A stretch of DNA of 33,836 bases from Streptococcus marimammalium DSM 18627 (lineage in GTDB: Bacteria > Bacillota > Bacilli > Lactobacillales > Streptococcaceae): contig NZ_KB904363.1 of NCBI RefSeq assembly GCF_000380045.1, forward strand, positions 570 to 34,405, written 5' to 3'. The notes beneath the pieces are model-generated. The model was given only the letters and a program-made list of their open reading frames with translations, ran no database searches and had not been told where the DNA came from. Shown here in pieces: positions 8,562 through 17,287 of the stretch. The position numbers and the translations under genes were made by a program. Numbering within the stretch: the stretch's first letter is position 1; each line of letters starts with the position of its first letter.

Positions 8562-9293
8562 TTATTGTTGATGTTTATTAGACACAGTTGTACCAATCGG
8601 CTCACCATAAACAACTCGTTTGATGTTGCCCAATTGGTTAAGATTAAAGACAACCAAGTCGATATCATTATCCATGGATAGTGAACTTGCCGTTGAATCC
8701 ATGATCTTGAGCCCTTGTTTTAAGACTTCAATGTGGGTTAATTCATCAAATTTGATGGCATCGGCATTTTTCCTAGGATCATCATTATAGACGCCATCAA
8801 CGCCATTTTTTGCCATTAAAATTGCATCTGCCTCAATTTCTACTGCTCTTAGAGCTGCTGTTGTATCTGTTGAGAAATAGGGTGAACCTGTTCCTGCTGC
8901 AAAAATAACAATACGATTTTTTTCCAAATGTCTAAGGGCACGCCCTCTAATGTAAGGTTCAGCAAGTTGTTGCATGTTGATAGCAGTCTGTACACGAGTA
9001 TCAACACCATATTGCTTCAAGCTATCTGCCATCACTAAAGCATTCATGACTGTTCCAAGCATACCAGTATAGTCGGCAGAAACTCGGTCCATACCTGCTC
9101 TTGCAGCAGGTTCACCTCGCCACAAATTACCTCCACCGATGACAAGAGCAATATCAATACCTTCTTCGTGGACTTCTTGAATTTCTTTAGCCATTTTTTG
9201 AACAGTAGGCAAATCAATACCAACACCCCTCTCACCAGCTAAAGCTTCACCAGATAGTTTTATCAACACACGTTTATATTTAGGTTTTACCAT
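8562..9293 (-). CDS. pyrH: UMP kinase
   Basis: Amino-acid-kinase-fold enzyme converting UMP to UDP in pyrimidine synthesis. Motifs include the N-terminal [14 protein letters not shown], the nucleotide-binding [10 protein letters not shown], and the catalytic [16 protein letters not shown] region. Length 243 residues is normal. AAGGAG precedes the ATG at 9293. The gene has an extended -10 promoter about 30 bases upstream and is co-transcribed with frr. Confidence 0.98.
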   Translation of the reverse strand: MVKPKYKRVLIKLSGEALAGERGVGIDLPTVQKMAKEIQEVHEEGIDIALVIGGGNLWRGEPAARAGMDRVSADYTGMLGTVMNALVMADSLKQYGVDTRVQTAINMQQLAEPYIRGRALRHLEKNRIVIFAAGTGSPYFSTDTTAALRAVEIEADAILMAKNGVDGVYNDDPRKNADAIKFDELTHIEVLKQGLKIMDSTASSLSMDNDIDLVVFNLNQLGNIKRVVYGEPIGTTVSNKHQQ

Positions 9294-9320
9294 ATCACTA
9301 CTCCTTACTTTATCTGTACT

Positions 9321-9329
9321 ATTTTATCA
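9321..9329 (-). promoter_or_regulatory. Extended -10 promoter for pyrH
   Basis: Minus-strand TGATAAAAT (-10 at 9321-9326 with TGn extension), 28 bases before the pyrH ATG. No clear -35 is present. Confidence 0.5.
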
Positions 9330-9378
9330 TATTTTATTTTTTTTAGATAGTTAAATTTATAGAGAAAACTCAAAATTA

Positions 9379-9620
9379 ATGTCCAAAGATCACTTTTTAA
9401 AGTATAAATAAGAAGTTGTTATATTTATTCCACTAGGTGCTTTATTCTCAATAAATCAAACTTTCATTATTTTTTTAACTATCGTTGTTATTGAAATATC
9501 AAAATTTTTCTACTAGTCATTTTTGGTATAGGTGATCTAGCTTTTACTGCTTTAGAATTTATCATTGATAACTTAATCCATGATGTGTTTTCAGGTAAAA
9601 TTAGAAAAGTTGTCAAATAA
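9379..9620 (+). pseudogene. Decayed small membrane-protein gene
   Basis: The 362-base space between pyrH and rplA holds a broken plus-strand reading frame. From the ATG at 9379 the frame reads ten residues, hits TAA at 9409, continues as EVVIFIPLGALFSINQ then FIIFLTIVVIEISKF, and loses frame in an A4T5 tract near 9502-9510. The shifted frame continues as LLVIFGIGDLAF, TALEFIIDNLI, then HDVFSGKIRKVVK and a TAA at 9618. Restored, it would be a roughly 80-residue protein with two hydrophobic segments. One nonsense codon plus one frameshift is enough to explain it. The ancestral function is unknown. The terminator that follows immediately supports a former gene. Confidence 0.55.
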
Positions 9621-9621
9621 G

Positions 9622-9652
9622 AAAAAACACTTGCTTTTAGCAAGTGTTTTTA
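9622..9652. terminator. Bidirectional terminator between rplA and the pseudogene
   Basis: Twelve-base perfect arms at 9623-9634 and 9640-9651 with A and T runs built into the stem. It can stop rplA transcription on the minus strand and the decayed gene on the plus strand. Confidence 0.85.
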
Positions 9653-9655
9653 AGA

Positions 9656-10345
9656 TTAAAGTGAATTTGTATCAACTTTGATACCAACACCTTGTGTAGT
9701 TGTGATTGAAAGGTTTGCAATATAAGTTCCTTTAGAAGTTGCTGGTTTTGCTTTAAGAATAGTATCGTGGAATGCTTTGAAGTTTTCCACTAATTTTTCC
9801 GAATCAAATGATACTTTACCGATAAGTGCTTGAACGTTACCTGCTTTATCAGCACGGTAAGTGATTTTTCCACCTTTAGACTCTTCAACAGCTTTTGTAA
9901 CATCCATTGTTACAGTGCCTGTTTTAGGGTTTGGCATAAGGTTACGAGGTCCAAGAACACGTCCTAGACGTCCTACAACTGCCATCATGTCTGGTGTTGC
10001 AATAACAACATCAAACTCTAACCAACCACCTTGAATTTTTTCCACAAGGTCGTCTTCACCGACAAAATCTGCACCAGCAGCTTTTGCCTCTTCAGCTTTT
10101 GGCCCACGCGCAAAAACAAGTACGCGAGAGGTTTTTCCAGTTCCGTTAGGTAAAACCATAGCGCCACGGATTTGTTGGTCAGCTTTTTTAACATCAATAT
10201 TAAGGTTATAAGCCACTTCAACTGAAGCGTCAAATTTTGCGAAGTTAGTTTCTTTTGCAAGTGCTACAGCTTCTTCAACGCTGTAGGCTTTTGTGCTGTC
10301 AATTTTTTCAAGAGCAGCACGTAATTGTTTGCTTTTTTTAGCCAT
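9656..10345 (-). CDS. rplA: 50S ribosomal protein L1
   Basis: L1 stalk protein of 229 residues. It binds 23S rRNA and, in bacteria studied, represses translation of its own L11-L1 operon. The start is the ATG of [16 protein letters not shown] at 10345, preceded by AAGGAGAATTTTAAA; a longer in-frame extension has no such signal and would be abnormal. The signature [15 protein letters not shown] is intact. The 95-base gap to rplK contains a GTGGGAG motif also found in the rplK leader. Confidence 0.98.
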   Translation of the reverse strand: MAKKSKQLRAALEKIDSTKAYSVEEAVALAKETNFAKFDASVEVAYNLNIDVKKADQQIRGAMVLPNGTGKTSRVLVFARGPKAEEAKAAGADFVGEDDLVEKIQGGWLEFDVVIATPDMMAVVGRLGRVLGPRNLMPNPKTGTVTMDVTKAVEESKGGKITYRADKAGNVQALIGKVSFDSEKLVENFKAFHDTILKAKPATSKGTYIANLSITTTQGVGIKVDTNSL

Positions 10346-10386
10346 TTTAAAATTCTCCTTGTAATGTGGTATTATCGATTTAAAAT

Positions 10387-10393
10387 CTCCCAC
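10387..10393 (-). promoter_or_regulatory. GTGGGAG motif in the rplK-rplA spacer, candidate L1 target
   Basis: The minus strand carries GTGGGAG 42 bases before rplA; the same heptamer lies in the rplK leader at 10913-10919. L1 binding to mRNA is established for this operon in several bacteria; that this motif is the contact here is inference. Confidence 0.35.
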
Positions 10394-10440
10394 GTCACTC
10401 ATCCAATTATGATGAAGTCTTGCGGGTAATGGGGTTACGA

Positions 10441-10866
10441 TTAATCAGTAACGTTGAATCCCATAGAACGAGCAGTACCTTCAATCATACGCATTGCAGA
10501 CTCAATGTTTGCAGCGTTCAAATCTGGCATTTTAGTTTCAGCAATTTCTTGTACTTGTGCACGAGTAACTGTTGCCACTTTTGTTTTGTTAGGTGTTCCA
10601 GAACCTTTTTCAACACCTGCAGCTTTTTTCAAAAGAACAGCAGCTGGTGGTGTTTTGGTAACGAAATCAAATGATTTATCCTCATATACTGAGATAACAA
10701 CAGGGATAATCATGCCAGCTTGGTCAGCTGTACGAGCGTTAAACTCTTTTGTGAATCCCATAATGTTAATTCCTGCTTGACCAAGTGCTGGTCCAACTGG
10801 TGGCGCTGGTGTAGCTTTACCAGCAGGAATTTGTAGTTTGACAATTTTTTCGACTTTTTTCGCCAT
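10441..10866 (-). CDS. rplK: 50S ribosomal protein L11
   Basis: GTPase-centre ribosomal protein of 141 residues, N-terminal [23 protein letters not shown] and C-terminal rRNA-binding domain ending in [13 protein letters not shown]. It is needed for stringent response signalling by RelA on the ribosome. AGGAGG precedes the ATG. It is the first gene of the L11-L1 operon, with a clear promoter at 10947-10974. Confidence 0.98.
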   Translation of the reverse strand: MAKKVEKIVKLQIPAGKATPAPPVGPALGQAGINIMGFTKEFNARTADQAGMIIPVVISVYEDKSFDFVTKTPPAAVLLKKAAGVEKGSGTPNKTKVATVTRAQVQEIAETKMPDLNAANIESAMRMIEGTARSMGFNVTD

Positions 10867-10912
10867 TTTAAAATCCTCCTGTTGTGGTTCTTTCGGTAAT
10901 TAAGATTTTTAC

Positions 10913-10919
10913 CTCCCAC
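10913..10919 (-). promoter_or_regulatory. GTGGGAG motif in the rplK leader, candidate L1 autoregulatory site
   Basis: Minus-strand GTGGGAG in the untranslated leader about 50 bases before the rplK start, matching the heptamer before rplA. A repressor-binding role for L1 here is inferred from operon biology. Confidence 0.4.
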
Positions 10920-10946
10920 AGTTATGCTAATATAGCATACCTTACT

Positions 10947-10974
10947 ATTATAACTCAAAATCTGAAAATTGCAA
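10947..10974 (-). promoter_or_regulatory. Promoter of rplK-rplA
   Basis: TTGCAA (10969-10974), 16-base spacer, TATAAT (10947-10952) on the minus strand. A leader of about 75 bases follows, including a TATGCTA/TAGCATA inverted repeat at 10923-10939. Confidence 0.75.
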
Positions 10975-11069
10975 GAAAGTTTCTTTATTTTTTTTCGTAA
11001 AAAGCAGAAGCATTGACAAAGATCGATAGATTTTTTCTGTTTTTTTCATATGAATATTTTAGTTTTGCA

Positions 11070-11098
11070 TTTACAATTAAAGCGATTAACGTTAAAAT
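11070..11098 (+). promoter_or_regulatory. Promoter of the DUF3397 gene, predicted leaderless
   Basis: TTTACA (11070-11075), 17-base spacer, TAAAAT (11093-11098). The -10 ends six bases before the ATG at 11105, so transcription should begin at the start codon. There is no Shine-Dalgarno sequence. Confidence 0.6.
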
Positions 11099-11104
11099 AG
11101 AATC

Positions 11105-11452
11105 ATGATGATATATAAATTAATGGCCGTGCTTTTTATTATAGTAACACCTGTTTTCTCATTTATTCTTGTGAGATTATTAGGACTTAGCAAATATAAG
11201 ATTAACTTAGCAGACCTTTCTCTCCCTCTTTTTGTTGGAGAAATTTATCTGGTATCTAAGAATTTTTTTACACATAGTTTTATTTTTTATTATCTGATTG
11301 TAATGTCACTCCTTGCTATCGGACTAACAATTTGGTTACTACGTTCTAAAAAAGAATTCCACTATCGTCGCTTCTTTAAATTCTTTTGGCGAACTGGGTT
11401 TATTTTAACTTTTTTATTTTACTTAACAACAGTAATAGCCATCTTTTTTTAA
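11105..11452 (+). CDS. DUF3397 family membrane protein
   Basis: A 115-residue integral membrane protein with four hydrophobic segments (about residues 5-25, 38-53, 58-78 and 93-114) and a basic loop RSKKEFHYRRFFKFF. It resembles the DUF3397 family of small Firmicutes membrane proteins, whose function is unknown. Two successive ATG codons (11105, 11108) could start it. No ribosome binding site precedes them, while a promoter -10 ends six bases upstream, so a leaderless mRNA is predicted. It is divergent from rplK. Confidence 0.75.
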   Translation: MMIYKLMAVLFIIVTPVFSFILVRLLGLSKYKINLADLSLPLFVGEIYLVSKNFFTHSFIFYYLIVMSLLAIGLTIWLLRSKKEFHYRRFFKFFWRTGFILTFLFYLTTVIAIFF

Positions 11453-11635
11453 CCAGTCATTAAAACATTCTAATGTTATGAAGTAAGAAAAAATATTTAA
11501 TTTCTAACCCGACAAACTGATTTATGAAAATAAATATAAGCTTCCGAGAGATTTCTCTTCTAGCTAATTACAGAAATTGTTATGAGCTACATTTAACTTC
11601 CTTTTCAAAAACATTAGTTTTACAAAATAAAAATT

Positions 11636-11669
11636 AAAAAAAACATGTTCAATTGAACATGTTTTTTAT
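11636..11669. terminator. Perfect palindrome terminator between DUF3397 gene and ahpF
   Basis: A 26-base perfect palindrome at 11640-11665, centred on AATT, with A and T runs on both sides. It can end ahpF transcription on the minus strand and the DUF3397 gene on the plus strand. Confidence 0.8.
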
Positions 11670-11674
11670 TATTT

Positions 11675-13207
11675 TTATTGTCTGATTAGATAATCAAAAG
11701 CGCCAAGAGCTGCTGTAGCACCAGAACCCATTGAGATAATGATTTGTTTATAGGCAGAATTAGTACAATCACCAGCAGCAAATACTCCAGCTAGATTCGT
11801 TGAGCCATGATTATCAACTTCTATTTCACCTCTATTATTTAAAATAATACCACTATCTTTTAGCCATTCTGTATTTGGGACTAGCCCAATTTGGACAAAA
11901 ACCCCTTCCAAATCTAATCTTGTTTCTTGGCTGGTTTCTCTGTCAATATAAACAAGGCCATTAACATGACTGTCACCAACAATTTCTTTTGTTGATGCAT
12001 TTTTTATAACAGTCACATTATCTAGTTTTGCTATACGTTCTTGTAATATCTTATCAGCTTTTAGCTCTGGTAAAAATTCTAAAACATAAACATGACTAGC
12101 AAGTCCAGCTAAATCAATAGCAGCTTCCAATCCAGAATTTCCACCACCAATTACTGCCACTTTTTTATCTGTAAATAAAGGGCCATCACAGTGCGGACAG
12201 TAAGTCACACCTTTATTGCGGAATTTTTCTTCACCAGGAACATTAATGTTTCGCCATTTTGCACCAAGTGATAAAATAACCGTTTTTGATTTTAGAATAG
12301 CACCATTTGCCAATTCTATTTCGATAACATTTGATTGTTTCAAAGAAACTGCTCGCTGAGACTTCATAATATCAACATCGTAGGATTTGGTATGTGCTTC
12401 TATTTGAGCCATCAATTGAGACCCTTCCGTATACGTTGTCCCAATCATATTTTCAATGCCGACAGTCTCTAATACTTGACCACCAAAAGTTTCCGCTAAA
12501 AGACCAGTTTTAATCCCTTTTCTTGCAGCATAGATTGCTGCACTATTACCAGCTGGGCCACCACCAACAACCAAAACATCATAAAGACCTTTGTCAGAAA
12601 AATTTTCCTTTGATAAAGGTGCTGTCACTAAGTCTAACAGTTGCTCAATTGTGTTACGACCAGAAGTTAGTTCCTCACCGTTTAAATAAACCGTTGGGAC
12701 AGCCATAAGCCCCTTTGCCTCAATTTCGTCTTTAAACATTCCACCTTCAATCATAACATGAGAAATGTTTGGGTTGAGAACCGACATAATATTTAGTGCT
12801 TGCACAACATCTGGGCAATTGTGACAGGATAAACTAACATAAGTTTCAAAATGGAGGTTTTTATCGATTCGTTTAATTCTATCAATCACTTCTTGATCAA
12901 TTTTTGGTGCGCGACCAGAAACTTGTAGTAAAGCTAATATAAACGAAGTGAATTCATGTCCTAAAGGAAGTCCAGCAAATTCAACGCCACTTTCTTCTCC
13001 TTTTTTAGCTATACGAAAACTCGGTAAACGACTTAGTTTTTTTTCTTCAAAACTAATACGATCTGACATTTCAATAATTTCATTAAGAAAATCTTTGATT
13101 TTTAAAGAATTGTCATCATCTGATAAATGTGCTTGGAAAACAATATCTGACTCAAGTAAAGCAAGATATTGTGCTAATTGATCTTTAATACCAGCATCTA
13201 AAGCCAT
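11675..13207 (-). CDS. ahpF: Alkyl hydroperoxide reductase subunit F
   Basis: FAD-dependent NADH:peroxiredoxin reductase of 510 residues that recycles AhpC. Order of domains: N-terminal tandem thioredoxin-like region with redox pair CHNC (Cys128, Cys131), FAD-binding VVGGGPAGNSAA (about 214), thioredoxin-reductase pair CPHC (Cys337, Cys340), NADH-binding VIGGGNSGLEAA, and C-terminal FAD motif GVFAAGDCTN. All redox centres are intact. AAGGAGATGG precedes the ATG. It follows ahpC by 11 bases as one operon. Streptococcal members are also called H2O2-forming NADH oxidase when acting without AhpC. Confidence 0.97.
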   Translation of the reverse strand: MALDAGIKDQLAQYLALLESDIVFQAHLSDDDNSLKIKDFLNEIIEMSDRISFEEKKLSRLPSFRIAKKGEESGVEFAGLPLGHEFTSFILALLQVSGRAPKIDQEVIDRIKRIDKNLHFETYVSLSCHNCPDVVQALNIMSVLNPNISHVMIEGGMFKDEIEAKGLMAVPTVYLNGEELTSGRNTIEQLLDLVTAPLSKENFSDKGLYDVLVVGGGPAGNSAAIYAARKGIKTGLLAETFGGQVLETVGIENMIGTTYTEGSQLMAQIEAHTKSYDVDIMKSQRAVSLKQSNVIEIELANGAILKSKTVILSLGAKWRNINVPGEEKFRNKGVTYCPHCDGPLFTDKKVAVIGGGNSGLEAAIDLAGLASHVYVLEFLPELKADKILQERIAKLDNVTVIKNASTKEIVGDSHVNGLVYIDRETSQETRLDLEGVFVQIGLVPNTEWLKDSGIILNNRGEIEVDNHGSTNLAGVFAAGDCTNSAYKQIIISMGSGATAALGAFDYLIRQ

Positions 13208-13218
13208 AAGCCATCTCC

Positions 13219-13779
13219 TTAAATTTTACCAACTAAGTCAATATTAGGTGCTAACGTTTCATCTCCTTCTTTCCATTTAGCAGGGCAAACTTCATTTGGA
13301 TGTTGTCTAACATATTGTGCTGCACGAATTTTATCAATTAATGAACTTGCGTCTCGACCAATACCATCGGCATTAATCTCCATCATTTGAATGACACCAT
13401 CTGGATCGATAATAAATGTTCCACGTTGAGCTAGCCCATCCTCACCTAAAACATCAAACCCAATTGATAATTCGTGTGATGGATCACCAATCATGGCATA
13501 GGTAATTGTTCCAACAACGTCTGAGTCATCATGCCAAGCTTTATGTACAAAATGAGTATCTGTTGACACAGAATAAACCTCAACTCCCAATGATTGTAGC
13601 GCTGCATATTGTTCTTGTAAATCACCTAATTCTGTAGGGCAAACAAAGGAGAAATCCGCAGGATAAAAACAAAAAACAGCCCATTTCCCTTTCACATCTT
13701 TATCAGTTATAGTAATAAATTTTCCGTTTTTATAAGCTGTTGAAGTAAATTCAACCATTTGTTTTCCAACTAATGACAT
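13219..13779 (-). CDS. ahpC: Alkyl hydroperoxide reductase subunit C (peroxiredoxin)
   Basis: Typical two-Cys peroxiredoxin of 186 residues that reduces H2O2 and organic peroxides. The peroxidatic Cys47 is in FVCPTE and the resolving Cys165 in EVCPAKW. It is reduced by AhpF encoded just downstream. Catalase is generally absent in streptococci, so this pair and Dpr in the same window carry much of the peroxide defence. The ATG at 13779 has AGGGGG upstream. The promoter overlaps an inverted repeat that may bind a peroxide regulator. Confidence 0.98.
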   Translation of the reverse strand: MSLVGKQMVEFTSTAYKNGKFITITDKDVKGKWAVFCFYPADFSFVCPTELGDLQEQYAALQSLGVEVYSVSTDTHFVHKAWHDDSDVVGTITYAMIGDPSHELSIGFDVLGEDGLAQRGTFIIDPDGVIQMMEINADGIGRDASSLIDKIRAAQYVRQHPNEVCPAKWKEGDETLAPNIDLVGKI

Positions 13780-13811
13780 AGATTAGTCCCCCTTTTAATT
13801 TATAAATTTTT

Positions 13812-13851
13812 CTATAAGATTATTATAGGAAAAAAAACGTTTAAAGTCCAA
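13812..13851 (-). promoter_or_regulatory. ahpC promoter with overlapping inverted repeat
   Basis: TTGGAC (13846-13851), 18-base spacer, TATAAT (13822-13827). An inverted repeat CTATAA-N5-TTATAG (13812-13828) covers the -10. It matches the PerR box consensus only partly (three defined positions off), so peroxide-responsive control is a suggestion. Confidence 0.5.
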
Positions 13852-14002
13852 CAAACACTTGGATTTTCATGATTTAATTTAGCCTTATCTTTTCAATGAA
13901 AATAGTAATGATGACAATTGTTAAACAGCGGGCTGAAAAATATGTAAGAATCAAATTTTTAAATACTTATCAGTTTTGAAGTGAGTTTAGAAATCAGGTA
14001 TA

Positions 14003-14035
14003 AAAAAGCCCCATCATTTAAAAATGATGGGATTG
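14003..14035 (-). terminator. Terminator of the DUF3883 gene
   Basis: Ten-base arms CCCATCATTT (14010-14019) and AAATGATGGG (14022-14031); on the minus strand followed by GC and six T residues. It lies ten bases after the gene stop. Confidence 0.8.
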
Positions 14036-14045
14036 TGATTTGGGA

Positions 14046-14804
14046 TTAAATGTTATCAACGAGATGGTATTCTACTATTGGTTTAGGTTCTTTTGTTAGT
14101 TTTTTGAATTCCAAATGATGTGTAGGATCATCAATTAAGAGTATTTTGGGTGATTCATCTAGATTGGTTACTAAGGAAATAACATAATTTTTTCTATATT
14201 GTTTTGCTTTTTCATATTCTTTTTCTGTCATTCTAAAAGTACCATGTTTTGCTCTAATGCCTTTCACTTCTGACAAATAATGGTTATTACCAACACTGAT
14301 TTGAAAGTCATAACCATCACCATATAATCTAGCATCTTCTAATATCCCTTTTCTGAAAAGATCTTGCTCTTTATAATGACTCATGAAATAAAGTTCTGCT
14401 TCAAGGCCTGTTTCTTGTAATCTCTTAAAGCGTGATGAAATGATAGGTTTGTCAATGACAGTTATATTAGAGAGGTGATAATTCTCCTTAAGATATAATT
14501 TAACAATATCAGCAAACTCTTTAGCATTTGCTTGACCAAATAATGTATCGATCAAATCTTTTCGGTGACGATAAACATCCGCTTTTTGCCACCAACCACG
14601 TCTACCATTATCAAAATATGGGTCAAATAAATCCATACGATTCTTGAGAACACCACTTGTAGCTACTAATTTTAAATCAACAAAATAGCGATAAAAAGCA
14701 ATCTTTGTGTTAAAACCAAACTCTTGAACAAATGCCATATTAAACTTAGCTAAACCATAACCAATTAGGTTCAATACTTCATAATTTTTATGTTTGCTTG
14801 CCAT
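14046..14804 (-). CDS. Stand-alone DUF3883 domain protein, predicted nuclease-like
   Basis: A 252-residue protein. The C-terminal half matches the DUF3883 (protein NO VEIN C-terminal) pattern: Glu137 in GLEAELYF, Asp166 in GDGYDF, and the ExK pair Glu179/Lys181 in YLSEVKG. These form a PD-(D/E)XK-like metal site, so a nuclease or DNA-binding role is inferred. The N-terminal 110 residues are basic and helical, with no recognised family. I chose the ATG at 14804; the longer frame starts inside the ftsK terminator. AAGAGAGA is a weak ribosome site. It is followed by its own terminator. DUF3883 is known from restriction and defence proteins, but no methylase or helicase neighbours it. Confidence 0.65.
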   Translation of the reverse strand: MASKHKNYEVLNLIGYGLAKFNMAFVQEFGFNTKIAFYRYFVDLKLVATSGVLKNRMDLFDPYFDNGRRGWWQKADVYRHRKDLIDTLFGQANAKEFADIVKLYLKENYHLSNITVIDKPIISSRFKRLQETGLEAELYFMSHYKEQDLFRKGILEDARLYGDGYDFQISVGNNHYLSEVKGIRAKHGTFRMTEKEYEKAKQYRKNYVISLVTNLDESPKILLIDDPTHHLEFKKLTKEPKPIVEYHLVDNI

Positions 14805-14831
14805 TATTTTCTCTCTTCTTTCACCAAACTT

Positions 14832-14869
14832 TTTTAAAAGAGAGGGACAAATTTTCATCCCACTCTTTT
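14832..14869 (-). terminator. Terminator of ftsK
   Basis: Arms AAAAGAGAGGGA (14836-14847) and TCCCACTCTTTT (14858-14869) pair with one mismatch, overlapping the ftsK stop codon; a T run follows on the minus strand. Confidence 0.7.
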
Positions 14870-17201
14870 ATTTCCCTTGTAAAACTTTTCGTGGTTTGGT
14901 GCCTTCGGCTGGGCCGATGACGCCTGCTTCTTCTAGTTCTTCCATCAAGCGTGTTGCTCGGTTAAAACCTACAGATAAGCGTCTTTGTAACATTGAAGCA
15001 CTAGCTTTTTGGGACTCAATAATCAATGTCTTAGCTTCTTCAAATAAAGGATCCCCCTCACCAGATGAACCATCACTTGAGGTATCATTTTCTGATACTT
15101 CGCCTGGATCAAAGTTCTCATCATAGTCTGCGTCAGCTTGTTTTTTGATAAAGTCAACAATTCGTTCAACATCGTCATCTGAGATGAATGACCCTTGCAA
15201 ACGAACTGGGTGATTTTCATCAATTGGTTTAAAGAGCATATCGCCCCTTCCAAGGAGTTTTTCTGCGCCATTTTCATCGAGAATGGTTCGACTATCTGTC
15301 CCACTTGATACCGCAAAGGCAATTCGACTTGGCACATTGGCTTTAATCAAACCACTAATAACATCAACACTAGGGCGTTGCGTTGCAAGAATCATGTGGA
15401 TACCGGCTGCTCTAGCTTTTTGCCCCAAGCGAATAATGGCATCTTCAACTTCCTTACTAGCCACCATCATTAGGTCAGCCAATTCGTCAACGATGACAAC
15501 AAGAAGTGGTAGTGGAATCTGTTTGACATCTGATGTGAGGTTATATTCTGCTACTTTGGCATTATAACCGGCAATGTTTCTAACACCGATTCGGCTAAAG
15601 AGCTCATATCGATTTTCCATCTCATCCACCACTTTTTGAAGTGCCTTACTAGCTTTTCGAGGATTGGTCACCACAGGAATCAAGAGATGAGGAATATCAT
15701 TGTAAACGGATAGTTCGACCATTTTCGGATCAATCATCATCATTTTAACCTGATCTGGTCTAGCTTTCATTAAAATACTTGCGATAATACCATTTATCGC
15801 AACTGACTTCCCAGAACCGGTGGAGCCGGCAACAAGCAAATGAGGCATTCTTGCCAGATTAAAGGAACGACTAGTGCCATTAACAGCTTTTCCAAGCGGT
15901 ACTTCAAGCAGTTTTTCTGGGTCTGTTTTTGACTGTTCCCATAATTCTCTAAAAGAAACTGTTGCCACTTCTGAGTTTGGCACCTCAATGCCGACCAAGG
16001 ACTTCCCTGGAATTGGTGCCTCAATACGAACGTCTTTTGCTGCTAGGGCAAGGGCTAAGTCATCAGCCAAGTTAGAAATGCGATTGACACGAACACCAAT
16101 GGCCGGTTTGACCTCATATTTTGTCACAGAAGGGCCTATCTCTGCTCTTTCAACAACCACTTTAATGCCAAAGCTAGCAAATGTTGCTTCTAAGACTTTG
16201 ATATTGTCACGAACTAGTTTTTTCTCACGAGTTTGGTTTTTCGGCTTGTCAACATCAAATAAATCGATAGTTGGCAACTGATAGTGAAACGTTTTTTTAG
16301 GAGTGAAATCAACATCTAGTGGCTTCTCATCATCATTTAGAGGAGTTTCTTCTTTAAAATCATCATCTAGGTCGTAGATGATTTCTTCTTCCTCGTCTGC
16401 GACATAGCCTACTATTTCAGGCTCTCGATAGCTTTTTGACTCAAAAAACTTATCTTGAGCTCCTAAAACTGCATCCTCACTAGAAAATGTTACGTCATCT
16501 AACTCTTCATCAGCCACTTCAATAGCTGCAAGAGCTTTTTCTTCTTCTATGCGTTTCTTTTCTTCTTGTTTGAGAAAACGTTCCTGTCTTTTTCGTTCAT
16601 TTCTGACTCTTATTTTTTGAATGATGTCTTTCACAAATTCAGTGATATCTCTAATATTCCATGGTGTCATCAAGAACAATCCTAATAAGATAAAGAGCCC
16701 ACCGATAAAGAAACTACCAATGTTTGAGAATAAAAAAGAAATAGGTTTGTATAAAAGAGCACCAATCATGCCTCCACCAGTGAAGGCTTTGACCTGAAAA
16801 GCCATTAAATCCTCAACGATGACTTTCATTGTTCCAGCAAAAATCTCCTTGCCCCTCATAATTGGCAGTGAAAAGAAATAAGCATGCCATTCTAAAAGAA
16901 GCCCCATGAGTAGCATGATAAAGCCTCCTAAAAGGCCGTCTTTTTGACGAATCCATTTGAAGGCATACAAATAAATAAGATATGAAAAAATAACAAGGTA
17001 GGCTAGGCTACCAAATAAAAAACGGATGACATTGTAAATCGTCGTCCCAAACGGTCCTAATTTAAAAATCGCAAAAAAGAGAACAATCGTCATCCCAAGC
17101 GCTAATAGTAAGCGTTTGGTGGCTGCTTGTTTTTCTTTTTCTGCTTTTGTCACATAACGTTTTTTTGCTCTTGTTTTTACTGAATTTTTCGATTTAGTCA
17201 T
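14868..17201 (-). CDS. ftsK: DNA translocase FtsK/SpoIIIE
   Basis: Septal DNA pump of 777 residues that clears chromosome termini from the closing septum. N-terminal membrane segments lie at about residues 31-48, 60-80, 90-107, 140-158 and 162-180, followed by a charged linker to about 300, a RecA-like motor with Walker A GSTGSGKS (459-466), and the C-terminal gamma winged helix (about 708-777, [11 protein letters not shown] onward) that reads DNA orientation. Length is normal for streptococci. There is no Shine-Dalgarno site before the ATG; the -10 TATAAT ends six bases upstream, so a leaderless mRNA is predicted. Confidence 0.97.
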   Translation of the reverse strand: MTKSKNSVKTRAKKRYVTKAEKEKQAATKRLLLALGMTIVLFFAIFKLGPFGTTIYNVIRFLFGSLAYLVIFSYLIYLYAFKWIRQKDGLLGGFIMLLMGLLLEWHAYFFSLPIMRGKEIFAGTMKVIVEDLMAFQVKAFTGGGMIGALLYKPISFLFSNIGSFFIGGLFILLGLFLMTPWNIRDITEFVKDIIQKIRVRNERKRQERFLKQEEKKRIEEEKALAAIEVADEELDDVTFSSEDAVLGAQDKFFESKSYREPEIVGYVADEEEEIIYDLDDDFKEETPLNDDEKPLDVDFTPKKTFHYQLPTIDLFDVDKPKNQTREKKLVRDNIKVLEATFASFGIKVVVERAEIGPSVTKYEVKPAIGVRVNRISNLADDLALALAAKDVRIEAPIPGKSLVGIEVPNSEVATVSFRELWEQSKTDPEKLLEVPLGKAVNGTSRSFNLARMPHLLVAGSTGSGKSVAINGIIASILMKARPDQVKMMMIDPKMVELSVYNDIPHLLIPVVTNPRKASKALQKVVDEMENRYELFSRIGVRNIAGYNAKVAEYNLTSDVKQIPLPLLVVIVDELADLMMVASKEVEDAIIRLGQKARAAGIHMILATQRPSVDVISGLIKANVPSRIAFAVSSGTDSRTILDENGAEKLLGRGDMLFKPIDENHPVRLQGSFISDDDVERIVDFIKKQADADYDENFDPGEVSENDTSSDGSSGEGDPLFEEAKTLIIESQKASASMLQRRLSVGFNRATRLMEELEEAGVIGPAEGTKPRKVLQGK

Positions 17202-17207
17202 GCTTTT

Positions 17208-17216
17208 ATTATAACA
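17208..17216 (-). promoter_or_regulatory. Extended -10 promoter of ftsK, predicted leaderless
   Basis: Minus-strand TGTTATAAT (-10 at 17208-17213). Exactly six bases separate it from the ATG, which places the expected transcription start at the start codon. Confidence 0.6.
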
Positions 17217-17249
17217 TGTTTTTAAGTTTTAGGTAATATCAGAGAAATA

Positions 17250-17258
17250 TGGTAAAAT
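17250..17258 (+). promoter_or_regulatory. Extended -10 promoter of the lipoprotein cyclophilin gene
   Basis: TGGTAAAAT on the plus strand, 29 bases before the ATG at 17288; a GAAGGAG ribosome site lies between. It is divergent from the ftsK promoter. Confidence 0.5.
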
Positions 17259-17287
17259 AAAAAAAGATATCATTTGAAGGAGTTCCT

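Noticed and set aside
10346..10402. Longer N-terminus for ribosomal protein L1
   Set aside because: The extension covers the untranslated spacer with the GTGGGAG motif; the ATG at 10345 has a strong ribosome site and gives the universal L1 N-terminus.
14805..14858. Eighteen-residue extension of the DUF3883 protein
   Set aside because: The extra codons lie inside the ftsK terminator hairpin.
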